Positions 46,556 through 56,202 of a DNA stretch of 64,000 nucleotides are shown piece after piece (positions within the stretch are counted from its first letter, which is position 1; each line of letters begins with the position of its first letter). The notes under the pieces are model-generated. The model had not been told where the DNA came from. It made no database searches and was given only the letters and a program-made list of their open reading frames with translations. The DNA comes from Spirochaeta africana DSM 8902 (lineage in GTDB: Bacteria > Spirochaetota > Spirochaetia > DSM-27196 > DSM-8902). The position numbers and the translations under genes are program-made. The DNA lies in the NCBI RefSeq assembly GCF_000242595.2, contig NC_017098.1:2962501-3026500 (forward strand). Direction: 5' to 3'.

Positions 46556-47560
46556 ATCGTTACGTCCCGCTTTCTGTATGCTGCCGCTGTCCTGACCCTG
46601 CTGGCCGGATTTACCTGGGTCGGGGCGGTAGTTCATGAGTCCTCACCGCTACGGGAGGAATCCCCCTCCCCGGATGCCACTGCCACTACAACCGGGCAGC
46701 CTCCCTACACCCCGCTTACCGGACCGCCCCTGGTGGCGATCCAGCCCGGCCACTGGCAGATCGAAGAACTGCCGGATGAGCATGCCCACCGGCGTACCAA
46801 TATCGGGGCGGTATATCAGGGGGTGCGCGAAGTGGATATCGCGCTGGCGGTAACCGCCGCCCTCCAGGATCTGCTGGAGGCCGAAGGCTGGCAGGTTCAG
46901 GTAGTACCGGCAACGGTACCCCCCGGGCTGCAGGCCGATGCATTTATCTCGATCCATGCTGACTGGGCCCGTGACACCGGACGCAGCGGCTGGAAACTGG
47001 CACCGCCCTGGCGTGCAAGCCCGGCCGGCCGGATGCTTGCCGCCTCGCTGCACCGGGCATTTACCGAGGAAACCGGTCTGCGAGAGGATGTCGCTGGCAT
47101 AACGGTCGGGATGCGGGGGTACTTCGGGTTCGCCGCCCATCGATTCGAATACGCGGCCAGTCCGTATACCCCGGCGATACTGGTGGAGCTGGGGTTTGTT
47201 ACCAACACCGCCGACCGCCGCCGCATGACCGAACAGCCGGAATACTATGCCGGTATTCTGCATCGCGGGCTGCGGGAGTATTTCTCGCAGTTCGACCGCA
47301 GCGACACCGCACTGCTGACCCCGCCGGTATTTGAACCGAAGACTGCCGGGCCGTTCGGGGCCACTGCATACCGGTCTCCCGACGCATCCGCTGCGGTGGT
47401 GCAGCATCTGTCACCGCTGCAGGTCATCCGTCCGATCGGGCGCGAGGGGGAGTGGTACGAGGTGCGCATCCGCACCCCGGCACTGAGCGGCTGGATCCAT
47501 CAGCGCGAGATTGCAACCCGTCAGGAAATCACCGCACTGCCGGTCAGATCGCTGCAGTAG
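46556..47560 (+). CDS. N-acetylmuramoyl-L-alanine amidase with a probable ATC start
   Basis: A zinc amidase (Amidase_3) that cleaves the cell-wall sugar-peptide bond. From ATC at 46556 it has 334 residues. Zinc and catalytic residues are in PGHW (His), REVDIAL (Glu), SIHAD (His) and ELGFVTN (Glu). An SH3-type domain, probably for wall binding, ends the protein. The frame upstream of GTG 46733 is open to a stop at 46520 and encodes a hydrophobic export signal (RFLYAAAVLTLLAGFTWV). It has no ATG, GTG or TTG, but ATC sits 5 bases after GGAGG. Starting at GTG would cut into the first strand of the fold. A sequence error is the alternative. Confidence 0.78.
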   Translation: MVTSRFLYAAAVLTLLAGFTWVGAVVHESSPLREESPSPDATATTTGQPPYTPLTGPPLVAIQPGHWQIEELPDEHAHRRTNIGAVYQGVREVDIALAVTAALQDLLEAEGWQVQVVPATVPPGLQADAFISIHADWARDTGRSGWKLAPPWRASPAGRMLAASLHRAFTEETGLREDVAGITVGMRGYFGFAAHRFEYAASPYTPAILVELGFVTNTADRRRMTEQPEYYAGILHRGLREYFSQFDRSDTALLTPPVFEPKTAGPFGATAYRSPDASAAVVQHLSPLQVIRPIGREGEWYEVRIRTPALSGWIHQREIATRQEITALPVRSLQ

Positions 47561-47595
47561 CAGAGCCCTGCCCGCAACCTGGCCCGCCGGACAGC

Positions 47596-47625
47596 TTGCC
47601 TCGCCGGCGGTCCGGCGCGTATACT
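47596..47625 (+). promoter_or_regulatory. Leaderless promoter of tatD
   Basis: TTGCCT (47596-47601), 18 bases, TATACT (47620-47625), 6 bases, ATG at 47632. Confidence 0.68.
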
Positions 47626-47631
47626 CCTGCC

Positions 47632-48381
47632 ATGCTGCTGGATGCCCATCTGCACTGCCCTGACCCGGACACCGCGATCCCGCCAACTGGCGAGTTCTGG
47701 GTCAACGCAGCCTCCCCGGACGACTGGTCAACGGTACTCACCCTTACCAGGACATACCCGAATATACGCGGGTTTATCGGACTGCACCCCTGGCATACAG
47801 CCGAGGCCCCGACGGGCTGGCTGCCCCGGCTGGCGCAGCTGCTGCGGGGCCATCCTGCTCTGGGCATCGGTGAAATCGGGCTTGATCGCTGCGGACGCCA
47901 TGCCGCAACCCTGCCGCGGCAGCAGGAGGTACTGCGGCAGCAGCTGCAACTGGCCGTCGAGCTGCGACGACCGGTTTCGCTGCACTGCTGCCGGGCTTAT
48001 GCAATCCTTGTCGGGGAGCTGCAGGAAATTGCCGCCACGAGGCAGCCCATACAGCCTGACCGGGCAGGGCCCCTGAAAGGCCTGATCCACCGCTTTGCCG
48101 CCGGGCTGCCGGAGCTGCAGCAGCTGTGTGAACTCGGGCTGCATATCTCGTTTCACCCATCCCTGGCAGAGGCAAATCCCGGGCAGCAGGCGCTGCTGCG
48201 GCACTGCCCGCGCGAGCGACTGCTGCTGGAGACCGACGCGCAACACGGGCCGGATATGCAGGTTCTGCAGCAGCACTACGACCAGGCAGCAGCGATACTC
48301 GGGATATCCCGCACCGCACTGGCACAAAAGGTACACAAAAATGGAACGATTTGTACGAACACAGGCCCTGCTGGGCGCTGA
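47632..48381 (+). CDS. TatD-family metal-dependent hydrolase
   Basis: A 249-residue TIM-barrel hydrolase of the TatD DNase family. Metal ligands are seen in DAHLHC (near residue 5), GEIGLD (near 81), SLHCC (near 118), LIHRFAAG (near 145) and LETDAQ (near 200). The family acts as 3'-5' DNase/RNase or D-aminoacyl-tRNA related enzyme; the true role is unknown here. The ATG at 47632 is fixed by the leaderless promoter, and an in-frame extension to 47452 overlaps the amidase. Its last 41 bases overlap the following gene, so the two are co-transcribed. Confidence 0.9.
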   Translation: MLLDAHLHCPDPDTAIPPTGEFWVNAASPDDWSTVLTLTRTYPNIRGFIGLHPWHTAEAPTGWLPRLAQLLRGHPALGIGEIGLDRCGRHAATLPRQQEVLRQQLQLAVELRRPVSLHCCRAYAILVGELQEIAATRQPIQPDRAGPLKGLIHRFAAGLPELQQLCELGLHISFHPSLAEANPGQQALLRHCPRERLLLETDAQHGPDMQVLQQHYDQAAAILGISRTALAQKVHKNGTICTNTGPAGR

Positions 48382-49087
48382 GAACTGGCAACGGCTGCAG
48401 GAATGCCGCATAACCATCATCGGTATGGGGGCGGTCGGCAGCTATGCCACCGAGGCGCTGTGCCGCAGCGGTGTCGGCTCGCTGCGGCTGGTGGATTTTG
48501 ACACTGTTTCAATCTCCAATATCAACCGGCAGCTGTATGCCCTCAGTTCCACCCTGAACCGTCCCAAGGTGGAGGTGGCGGCCGAGCGGGTACAGGACAT
48601 CAATCCGGACTGCCGGGTGGAGGCACTGCAGAGCTTTGTCCACACCGACACCCTGGATGCGGTTCTGGACAGTCGCCCTGATCTGGTAATCGACGCCATC
48701 GACTCGGTCACCCCGAAGGTGGCCCTGCTGCGAGGGGTATGGGAGCGCCAGATCCCGCTGCTGTCGTCGATGGGAGCAGCGCTGCGCACCGACCCCACCC
48801 GTATCAGCCTTGGCGACATCATGGATACCAGCGGCTGCCCGCTGGCCCGTGCAGTACGCACCCGCCTGCGCCGCCAGGGGATCGGTCGCGGGATAACCTG
48901 CGTGTACTCCACCGAACCGGTCAGCTTCCACTACGGATCGGCCGGACGCGACGGGACCCAACGCACCATCAACCGCGGACTGGAGCGCAACGTCCTGGGC
49001 AGCCTGCCGACCCTGACCGGCATCTTCGGGCTGATGCTGGCCAACCAGGCTATCAAACTGCTGACATCATACCACCTGCAGGATTAA
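48341..49087 (+). CDS. tcdA: tRNA threonylcarbamoyladenosine dehydratase (TcdA/CsdL)
   Basis: A 248-residue E1-like (ThiF/MoeB) enzyme that cyclises t6A37 in tRNA. It has the nucleotide-binding loop GMGAVGSYATEAL near 30, DFDTVSISNINRQ near 57, DAIDSVTPK near 110 and ends GIFGLMLANQAIKLL. The order and length fit TcdA more than MoeB (no CxxC pairs). The ATG lies inside the end of tatD in another frame, a close translational link. The stop at 49087 is 16 bases from the convergent chemoreceptor end. Confidence 0.88.
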   Translation: MERFVRTQALLGAENWQRLQECRITIIGMGAVGSYATEALCRSGVGSLRLVDFDTVSISNINRQLYALSSTLNRPKVEVAAERVQDINPDCRVEALQSFVHTDTLDAVLDSRPDLVIDAIDSVTPKVALLRGVWERQIPLLSSMGAALRTDPTRISLGDIMDTSGCPLARAVRTRLRRQGIGRGITCVYSTEPVSFHYGSAGRDGTQRTINRGLERNVLGSLPTLTGIFGLMLANQAIKLLTSYHLQD

Positions 49088-49103
49088 TCACATTCGGTGG
49101 TGA

Positions 49104-51047
49104 CTACAGGTCCTGCGCACCCTGGAACTGTAGCGAAGGCGGCGCACTGATATCCGCTGTTTTCAGGCGGAAGAAGGCAACGACATCTTCAAGAGCCTCG
49201 GCCTGTTCCAGCAACAGCTTGGCAGCATCAGCCATGTTCTCAGTCTGGCCAGTCTGCTGCTCGGCGGTTGCCGACACCTCCTCAGCTGAGGATGCGGTTT
49301 GCTGTACAACGGTATCGAGCTGTGCAACGGCCTGGTTAACCTGACGTGCACCGGTGTTCATCTCCCGACTGGATGCTGCTATCTCTTGAATCAACTCAGC
49401 AGTGCGCTTGATATTTGGCACCATCTCTTCCAGCATGACGCCCGCCTCTTCGGCCACCTGGACAGAGGAAAGACTCAACTCGCTTATTTCCTTGGCTGCT
49501 GTGGCAGAGTTCTCAGCCAGTTTTCTGACCTGTGCCGCCACAACCGCAAATCCCTTGCCATACTCACCTGCTCGGGCCGCTTCGATCGCAGCATTCAGGG
49601 ACAGCATATTCGTCTCGCGGGCTATGTCTTCAATGATAGTGATCTTCTCCGCAATCTGCCGCATCGCCAGCACCGTTTCTGCCACAGCTGCCCCGCTTTT
49701 TTCCGCATTTCCGGCCGACTGCACAGCAATAGCCTCGGTGGCCTGGGCATTATCGCTGCTTTGCTGGATACTGGCGAGCATCTGTTCCATGGAGGCGGAT
49801 ACCTGCTCGACCGATGCTGCCTGCTCTGACGCCCCCTGGGACAGCTGATTCGAAATGATCGACATCTCGTTCGCACCCTTCGAAACATCATCACCAATCT
49901 CTCGCAAATTATCCCCGGTATGAAGCACCTGGCCAGCACTTGTTTTGATGCTGGACACCGCCTCGCTCAATCTGCTCTGCAGATTACCAAACGATCTGGC
50001 AAGGTCACCGATCTCGTCATTTCGGGCAACATACTGCTGATACTCACCATCGCTCAGATCCATGGAGAAATCCCCCAGGGAAAATTTCCCAGCGAGACTC
50101 ACCGCCGAAGTAATCGGCCTGGTTAGCCGTTTTGCCAGGATATAAATCGACAATGCCGCCACGAGCAGTACGACCACATTCAACAGCACTATTGTCATGG
50201 TGATCAGACGAACTGAGGAATAGAATTCATGGTTAGGGATCGCTACCGCCAGCGACCAGTCCGGTGAGTTAGGAATCGGTGTGTAGAAGGCTGTCACCGG
50301 TACACCCTGTTCGTTTCGATAGGTGCCGATCCCCTCCTGTACTCGAACCAGCTCACGGGCAAAGGTATCCAGTCCTGAAAAACCCATTTCCGCTGACTCA
50401 AACAGATTCAGCTCCATTGGATACTCTTCGTTGGGGTGTGCGACTACGAGTCCTTCAGAATTCACCACAAAGTTGATCGCATTATCGGTAACCGACCGGC
50501 TGGAAACTATTTCATCGAGGGTATTCAGGGTGACCGCAATCACAATCTGCCCGACAGTGCGATCAGCATCGCGTACGATGTGACTCACCATAAACTGGGA
50601 CTGGTTGAATGATCGTGAGAAGATTGGCTGATCAACATGTACGGTATTACCCCGTACACTGACCGCCTGAAAGTACTCCCGGTCAAAAACATTGTTCGAG
50701 GTCCCCCGCGAGCTGTAGTTCTGACCGTCGGCTGCAACAAATACGTTATGGCTGTGATCCGGATTGAGCACATCCTGTCGGGTCAGCATCAGTTCCCAGA
50801 TCGCATCGGTATCACCGGAGCGAACTACTGGCAGATTGGCAAGAACAGCGGCCTCGTTAATATGCCCCTGGATCCAGCGGCCAAGCTCATAGGCCCGGGC
50901 CCGAGTCTCATTACGAGCAGATTCAGTAACCATCTCGGTAGCGACAGTGCGGATCTGTACCACCAGTAATACGCTCTGAACCAGCAGCAGTCCCCCGATA
51001 ATTCCTCCAAAAAACAACAGCATCCTCGATCTCAGCGCCAGTCTCAT
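49104..51047 (-). CDS. Methyl-accepting chemotaxis protein with a Cache sensor domain
   Basis: A 647-residue chemoreceptor. The first transmembrane helix is near residues 11-32, followed by a double Cache ligand domain (about 40-285, with DREYFQ and VDQPIFSRS), a second helix near 290-312 and HAMP near 313-366. The long cytoplasmic signalling coil has the MCP hairpin [27 protein letters not shown] and conserved Glu/Gln methylation positions. The ligand is unknown, commonly amino or organic acids. The ATG at 51047 has AGGAGG 6 bases upstream. Confidence 0.95.
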   Translation of the reverse strand: MRLALRSRMLLFFGGIIGGLLLVQSVLLVVQIRTVATEMVTESARNETRARAYELGRWIQGHINEAAVLANLPVVRSGDTDAIWELMLTRQDVLNPDHSHNVFVAADGQNYSSRGTSNNVFDREYFQAVSVRGNTVHVDQPIFSRSFNQSQFMVSHIVRDADRTVGQIVIAVTLNTLDEIVSSRSVTDNAINFVVNSEGLVVAHPNEEYPMELNLFESAEMGFSGLDTFARELVRVQEGIGTYRNEQGVPVTAFYTPIPNSPDWSLAVAIPNHEFYSSVRLITMTIVLLNVVVLLVAALSIYILAKRLTRPITSAVSLAGKFSLGDFSMDLSDGEYQQYVARNDEIGDLARSFGNLQSRLSEAVSSIKTSAGQVLHTGDNLREIGDDVSKGANEMSIISNQLSQGASEQAASVEQVSASMEQMLASIQQSSDNAQATEAIAVQSAGNAEKSGAAVAETVLAMRQIAEKITIIEDIARETNMLSLNAAIEAARAGEYGKGFAVVAAQVRKLAENSATAAKEISELSLSSVQVAEEAGVMLEEMVPNIKRTAELIQEIAASSREMNTGARQVNQAVAQLDTVVQQTASSAEEVSATAEQQTGQTENMADAAKLLLEQAEALEDVVAFFRLKTADISAPPSLQFQGAQDL

Positions 51048-51156
51048 CCGCCACCTCCTGAACCAAGTCTCGCGCATGCAGCTAAAAATTACCATCTTCA
51101 TCCGAAAACCCGACCGTCTCCGTTGAAACCGGGATGCTGCTGACCGTCATGCATAG

Positions 51157-51184
51157 AAAAAAAGAGCTGCCAAAACGGCAGCTC
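51157..51184 (-). terminator. Rho-independent terminator of htpG
   Basis: On the minus strand GAGCTGCC-GTTTT-GGCAGCTC is followed by TTTTTTT, downstream of the htpG stop codon (51276). Confidence 0.92.
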
Positions 51185-51275
51185 AATATTCCCAGCCAGG
51201 GGATCCCCCTGTCATATAATCAGTTCTTCCTGCCGGAGGCACCTCTGGCACAGCACGGCAGGTAACAGCAACAGC

Positions 51276-53168
51276 CTATTTCAGTGCCTGCTGCATCACG
51301 CGATTCAGTCGCTGAACAAACTCGACCGGATCCTTTACCGAGGCCCCCTCAACCAGCAATGCCTGATCCAGCAGCAGGATGGCGCTGTCGGCCACCAGCT
51401 CCTCGTCGCTCAGATCCTTGAGCTTTGCTACAATCGGGTGATCCGGGTTCACTTCCAGGATCGGCTTTACCTCGGGCATGTCGGTCTGGCCCATGGCCTT
51501 CATGATCTGCTGCATCTGCATGGTCGGATCGGCATCGTCCACCACAATACAGCTGGGAGAATCCGACAGGCGCACCGAGACCCGGACATCCTTGACCCGC
51601 TCGCCCAGGGCGGCCTTGATCTTCTCGACCAGATCCTTGCTGGACTCGGCCTTCTCCTTGTCGCCCTCGTCTTTCAGGTCATCACCAGCGTCAGCGCGGT
51701 TTACCGGCTTCAGCTCGACATCCTTGTAGCGACCGATACTCGGCACCACAATCTCGTCGATGTCATCGGCCATAATCAGCACCTCGATGTCCTTCTTCTT
51801 GTAGGCCTCCAGCAGCGGTGAACTGCGCAGGACCTGCTCGTTGGAGCCGGTGATGTAGTAGATCGCCTTCTGATCCTCGCCCATGCGCTCCTTGTATTCA
51901 GCCAGGCTGGTCCAGCCCTCGACCTTGGTCGACTTGAAGCGCACCAGTTCCATCAGGGTCTCGCGGTTGCCGAAATCCTGATACAGACCCTCCTTGAGAG
52001 GGCGATTGTACTGCTCGATAAACTCGAGGTACTTCTCCTGCTCGTCCTTGGCCAGGCGCTCGAACTCACCCAGGATCTTCTTGACCGAGGAGTTGCGGAT
52101 ATTGGTCATTACCCGATTCTGCTGCAGGATCTCGCGGCTCACGTTCAGCGGCAGATCCTCGCTGTCGATGATCCCGCGCACAAATCGCAGGTAGCTCGGC
52201 AGCAGCTCCTTCTCGTCATCGGTAATAAACACCCGTTTTACATACAGCTTGACCCCGGGTCGGTAGTCGACCTGGTACATATCGAAGGGAGCCTTTTTCG
52301 GCACAAAGAACAGGGTGGTGAACTCGATGGTACCCTCGGCCTTGGTGTGCAGGTGCAGCAGCGGATCCTCGCTGTCGTGCCCGATGGTCTTGTAGAACTC
52401 GGCATAGTCCTCGTCGCTCAGCTCGTTCTTGGGTCGTTTCCAGAGAGCCGCGGCACTGTTCACCTGTTCGGTGGCCGGTACCGTACTCTTTTCCTTGCCC
52501 TCATCATCATATTCCTTCTTGAGATAGCTCAGGTAGATGGGAAAGGCAATGTGATTGCTGTACTTCTTGATAACCTGCTCGATCTGCCAGCGAGAGGCAT
52601 ACTCCTTGCCCTCGTCATTCAGAAACAGGGTAACCGTGGTACCCTGGGTGTCGCGTTCGGCAGGTGAGATCTCGAAGCTGCCCTGGCCGTCAGAAACCCA
52701 TTTCCAGGCTTTGTCCTCACCGGCCTTGCGGGTAATAACCTCGACCTTGTCGGCCACCATAAAGGCCGAGTAGAAACCGACCCCGAACTGCCCGATCAGG
52801 TTGGCGTCTTTCCTGCTGTCTCCGGACAGTTTGCCCAGAAACTCCTTGGTGCCGGAGCGGGCGATAGTACCCAGATTCTCCACCAGATCCTGATCATTCA
52901 TCCCGATACCGGTATCGGCCACCGTGAGGGTAGCCGGTTCACTGTCGTTGCCGTGCTCGGCAGGATCCCGAAAGCGGACATCGATCCGCGGTTCGAACTC
53001 CAGCTGCTTCAGGTTTTCATCGGTCAGGGTCAGATACTTCAGTTTGTCCAGTGCATCCGATGAGTTCGAGACCAGCTCGCGCAGGAAGATCTCCTTGTGC
53101 GAGTACAGTGAGTGAATGATGAGATTCAGCAGGTGTGATACCTCGGTCTGAAATTCATGTGTTGCCAT
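51276..53168 (-). CDS. htpG: Chaperone HtpG (Hsp90)
   Basis: A 630-residue cytoplasmic chaperone. The GHKL ATPase domain has LVSNSSDALDK near 36, VADTGIGM near 85 and GQFGVGFYSAF near 120. The middle domain holds RGIIDSEDLPLNVSREILQ, and the C-terminal dimer domain is complete, without an MEEVD tail. The ATG at 53168 is preceded by AAGGACAG; an in-frame ATG at 53216 lies over the promoter. It is divergent from the first DUF4230 gene. Confidence 0.97.
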   Translation of the reverse strand: MATHEFQTEVSHLLNLIIHSLYSHKEIFLRELVSNSSDALDKLKYLTLTDENLKQLEFEPRIDVRFRDPAEHGNDSEPATLTVADTGIGMNDQDLVENLGTIARSGTKEFLGKLSGDSRKDANLIGQFGVGFYSAFMVADKVEVITRKAGEDKAWKWVSDGQGSFEISPAERDTQGTTVTLFLNDEGKEYASRWQIEQVIKKYSNHIAFPIYLSYLKKEYDDEGKEKSTVPATEQVNSAAALWKRPKNELSDEDYAEFYKTIGHDSEDPLLHLHTKAEGTIEFTTLFFVPKKAPFDMYQVDYRPGVKLYVKRVFITDDEKELLPSYLRFVRGIIDSEDLPLNVSREILQQNRVMTNIRNSSVKKILGEFERLAKDEQEKYLEFIEQYNRPLKEGLYQDFGNRETLMELVRFKSTKVEGWTSLAEYKERMGEDQKAIYYITGSNEQVLRSSPLLEAYKKKDIEVLIMADDIDEIVVPSIGRYKDVELKPVNRADAGDDLKDEGDKEKAESSKDLVEKIKAALGERVKDVRVSVRLSDSPSCIVVDDADPTMQMQQIMKAMGQTDMPEVKPILEVNPDHPIVAKLKDLSDEELVADSAILLLDQALLVEGASVKDPVEFVQRLNRVMQQALK

Positions 53169-53206
53169 AGTTCTGTCCTTGTGTGAATAGTTTTGGAAGT
53201 TCCCGT

Positions 53207-53236
53207 AATATACCAACCCGGGGCGCTGATCGGCAA
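53207..53236 (-). promoter_or_regulatory. htpG promoter
   Basis: TTGCCG (53231-53236), 18 bases, TATATT (53207-53212). The leader is about 30 bases with a ribosome site, contrasting with the leaderless neighbour. No CIRCE-type inverted repeat is seen. Confidence 0.6.
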
Positions 53237-53299
53237 GTGCCGGAACGGTGTCAGGTCACCGCCTGCGCAGACCGGATCGGCTGCGTGCACCACATAAAT

Positions 53300-53328
53300 T
53301 TGCATACCCCTGCCGGCCGCATTACTAT
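53300..53328 (+). promoter_or_regulatory. Leaderless promoter of the first DUF4230 gene
   Basis: TTGCAT (53300-53305), 17 bases, TACTAT (53323-53328), 6 bases, GTG at 53335. The spacing picks the GTG as start. Confidence 0.68.
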
Positions 53329-53334
53329 ATCTGG

Positions 53335-53937
53335 GTGGATACGGGTGCGAAACGGCGAAAAATCCTGATATGGCTGCTGGCTGCGGTGATCCTGCTGGGA
53401 TCTGGTGCCGTTCTGCTGCAGCAGCAGATGCGGTCTCGTGCCACGGCGGCGGCTTTGCCGCAGCTCGAACAGCGAATCCGTGCGGTGCTGCAGCTGCACA
53501 CCGCTGAGCACCTGTACCGCGATGTCATCTATGTCGGAGAGCAGACCCGCACCCTGGGGTTTGCAACCCGTGATCAGCATCTGCTGTTTGCAATCCAGCT
53601 GCGGGTGCGTGCCGGGATAGATCTCGATGACTCCAGTCTGCTGCTTGCGCCTGGCAGGGCCGGGGAGATACAGGTTACCCTGCCACCGGCACGGATTCTC
53701 TCTGTGCAGGCAGATGAACACAGTATACACGAATATTTCTCCGGCGGCCGCGGCACACCGATCACCATGCTGAGCTATTTTGAAGAGATCGCCGCCGCCA
53801 AGGATCTGGCGGCGGCCGATGCGCGGCAGCGCGGGATTCTGCAGCAGGCCTACCGAAACGCACAGGAGATTATCAGCAATATTCTGGAACTGGATGGAAC
53901 AGCCAGGGTAGTATTTACCGGGGAGGACAACGCATAA
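53335..53937 (+). CDS. DUF4230-type membrane-anchored protein, first copy
   Basis: A 200-residue protein with one N-terminal membrane helix (IWLLAAVILLGSGAVLL, near 11-27), then a beta-rich outer part: LHTAEHLYRDVIYVGE, FAIQLRVRAGIDLDD and VTLPPARILSVQADEHS. This order fits DUF4230, a family of anchored proteins with unknown role. It ends in TAA overlapping the ATG of the second copy (TAATG), so the two are coupled and may form a pair. Confidence 0.8.
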   Translation: MDTGAKRRKILIWLLAAVILLGSGAVLLQQQMRSRATAAALPQLEQRIRAVLQLHTAEHLYRDVIYVGEQTRTLGFATRDQHLLFAIQLRVRAGIDLDDSSLLLAPGRAGEIQVTLPPARILSVQADEHSIHEYFSGGRGTPITMLSYFEEIAAAKDLAAADARQRGILQQAYRNAQEIISNILELDGTARVVFTGEDNA

Positions 53938-54725
53938 TGCTGCGCCTGCCGTTTAAGATCCTGCTGACAACAGTGATCGCCGCTGTGGTGATTGCATCTG
54001 CCGCCGTCCTGTACCAGCGCCTGACCGGCACCCCCCTGCTGCCGGATCTCCGGCCTGTTACCCGCAGCCGGACAGCCCACTCGGAGCTCCTGTTCCAGGA
54101 AGCACGAGACATCTATCAACTGGTTACCGCAGAGTATGTGGTAAAAACCGTTTTTCCTCATGACTTTATTCCCGGCGGCTACTCGATCGAGCGTATTCTG
54201 CAGCGGGTTCGCGGGGCACGGGAGCCGGTTTCGGAACTCCTGTCCCGTCGCGAACTGGCGTATCTGGAGCTGTATAACCTTGGCCTGGAGACCGGACTGC
54301 CGGCACGCACCGACTCCACCCGGTTCATTGTGTTTACCGCGGTTCTGACCGCTGGCTACGATCTGGAGAACACCGTTTTTGCCGACCCGAACAACGACAG
54401 CTCCCGGGCAGTGCGGGTGTACCACATCGACGGTGAACCGGCACTGGATGTCGTGGTGCCGTCACCGGCGATTCTCTCTGTCGAGTTAAAGGATCCTACC
54501 CGGGAAACCTATCGTTACCCGGACATACCGGTTACCCCGGGGCAGCTGCAGCAGATCAGCCGCTATCTGCATCAGCAGCTGCAGGACCATGCCCACAGCC
54601 GTCGTCTGCTGGCGGCAGCAGATCAGAATGGCCGGCGCTTTCTGCAGCAGACATTCGAGGCTGCCGGGTACGCAACGGTACGCTTGCTCAGTCAACAGGA
54701 ATTTGATGGAGGCCGCAAGGAATGA
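53937..54725 (+). CDS. DUF4230-type membrane-anchored protein, second copy
   Basis: A 262-residue protein of similar plan: N-terminal helix (LLTTVIAAVVIASAAVL), then HSELLFQEARDIYQLVTAEY, FIVFTAVLTAGYDLE and VVVPSPAILSVELKD, the last matching VTLPPARILSVQADE of the first copy. The two are paralogues that have drifted far apart. The last four bases overlap the start of the HD gene. Confidence 0.78.
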   Translation: MLRLPFKILLTTVIAAVVIASAAVLYQRLTGTPLLPDLRPVTRSRTAHSELLFQEARDIYQLVTAEYVVKTVFPHDFIPGGYSIERILQRVRGAREPVSELLSRRELAYLELYNLGLETGLPARTDSTRFIVFTAVLTAGYDLENTVFADPNNDSSRAVRVYHIDGEPALDVVVPSPAILSVELKDPTRETYRYPDIPVTPGQLQQISRYLHQQLQDHAHSRRLLAAADQNGRRFLQQTFEAAGYATVRLLSQQEFDGGRKE

Positions 54726-55627
54726 AGGAATTCACCCCGGAGTACGACAGTTTTTTTGTGCTGACCCCCGACAAGACCATAGCCGAGGTACGGCGCTGGA
54801 TGGGCGCCGCCTATCCGGACATGCCCATGACGCAGCTGGAGCGCGTGGAGCAGGATATCCTGGCACTGTTCGCCGGCGAGTTTCCCGGCTACCGCCACAG
54901 CACCACCCACTACCATGATTTGCCGCATACCATGTCGGTCTACCTGGCAACCGCCCGTTTACTGCACGGTGCCTGGCTTGCCGGACAGGGGGTTTCCATG
55001 CCCTGCGCATGGAACGGCCTGATCGGGGCATTGTTTCACGACGTAGGACTGATTCAGACCGAGGATGACACCAGCGGAACCGGCGCCAAGTACGCTGCCA
55101 ATCATGAGCAGCGCAGTATGAAGTTTGCAGCTGATTATCTTGCACGCAACTGCGAGCAGCTTCCCCTGACGGACATCCGCATCGTAAAAAAGTGTATCGC
55201 CTGTACCATCCTGTCTCTCGATCCCTCAAGTATCGAATTCCCCGATCGTGAAACCAGGCTGGTAAGTTTTGCGGTAGGAGCGGCCGACCTGTACGCGCAA
55301 ATGGCAGACAGGGCCTACCTGGAAAAACTGCTGTTGCTGTACGATGAGTTCGTCGAAGCCCATGTACCCGGATATAAATCGCCGCTGGACTTACTCCGCG
55401 GCACCCAGGGCTTCTGGGACCATGTCGTCAGCACGCGTATCCAGGACAAAATGGATAATGTCGGGGATTATTTCATTGAACATTTTGCCAGTACGATCCA
55501 GCGACGGGAGAACCTGTATCTTTCCTCAATTCACCAGAATCTGGCGTATCTGCAGCAGATACTGGAGCAGCATGCCCAGGAGTATCGTGACATGCTGCGC
55601 CGGACAACTGAAATGATCCTGAATTGA
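54722..55627 (+). CDS. HD-domain phosphohydrolase / phosphodiesterase
   Basis: A 301-residue soluble protein with an HD metal site: HYHDLPHTMSVYLATARLLHG near 61, then ALFHDVGLIQ (HD pair) near 102, and a later aspartate in AAADLYAQMADRAY. The spacing resembles the cyclic-nucleotide phosphodiesterase branch of the HD superfamily. Since the window also has a nucleotide cyclase, a role in cyclic-nucleotide breakdown is possible but unproven. Third gene of the DUF4230 operon (ATGA overlap at 54722). Confidence 0.82.
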   Translation: MKEFTPEYDSFFVLTPDKTIAEVRRWMGAAYPDMPMTQLERVEQDILALFAGEFPGYRHSTTHYHDLPHTMSVYLATARLLHGAWLAGQGVSMPCAWNGLIGALFHDVGLIQTEDDTSGTGAKYAANHEQRSMKFAADYLARNCEQLPLTDIRIVKKCIACTILSLDPSSIEFPDRETRLVSFAVGAADLYAQMADRAYLEKLLLLYDEFVEAHVPGYKSPLDLLRGTQGFWDHVVSTRIQDKMDNVGDYFIEHFASTIQRRENLYLSSIHQNLAYLQQILEQHAQEYRDMLRRTTEMILN

Positions 55628-55707
55628 GGCACGAGGGGCTTTACTCCCCCAGATAAATTTGGTACATTGTTTATATAAAGATTTTCGTATATAAGGAAGG
55701 TGACACT

Positions 55708-56064
55708 ATGGTTGAGGTATTAACCACCGAGGCATTCAAGGAAAAAATATTCGATTTTGAAAACAGCAGTGAATGGAGCTACAAGGGCGACAAGCCTGCA
55801 GTTATCGATTTTTACGCTGACTGGTGCGGCCCGTGCAAGATGGTTGCGCCGATTCTTGAGGAACTTGCCAGCGAGTACGAAGGCAAGATCAACATCTACA
55901 AGATCAACACCGATGAGCAGCAGGAGCTGTCGGCTGCCTTTGGTATCCAGAGCATTCCCTCGATCCTGTTCATCCCCACCGACGAACAGCCCCAGATGGC
56001 TGCTGGCGCTCTGCCAAAGGATTCCTTCAAGAAGGCATTCAAGGATATCCTGAAGGTCGAGTAG
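55708..56064 (+). CDS. trxA: Thioredoxin
   Basis: A 118-residue cytoplasmic thiol reductant with the active site WCGPCK near 34-39, a cis-Pro in QSIPSIL and the usual length. An N-terminal extension of about 10 residues (TTEAFKEKIFDFEN) is slightly long. AAGGAAGG lies 6 bases before the ATG. It is a likely electron donor for Bcp at 23.9 kb. A hairpin ATCCCGGG/CCCGGGAT follows at 56072-56107 without a T-run. Confidence 0.95.
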   Translation: MVEVLTTEAFKEKIFDFENSSEWSYKGDKPAVIDFYADWCGPCKMVAPILEELASEYEGKINIYKINTDEQQELSAAFGIQSIPSILFIPTDEQPQMAAGALPKDSFKKAFKDILKVE

Positions 56065-56202
56065 CACCACACCATGATCCCGGGTCGGCAGCTGATACCC
56101 GCCCCGGGATTACCACTTCCCTCCCCGGAAACCGACACCCGGCCGCCGTCAGGGCTACACTTGCGATAACAGCAGGATTTCAGGTACGATGGCGCGACAC
56201 AT

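Noticed and set aside
47452-47631. In-frame extension of tatD upstream of its ATG
   Set aside because: It overlaps the amidase C-terminus and the leaderless promoter; the fold begins with DAHLH at 47632.
51157-51184. Terminator of the chemoreceptor gene
   Set aside because: It lies upstream of the chemoreceptor start and downstream of htpG; the T-run is on the minus strand right after htpG.
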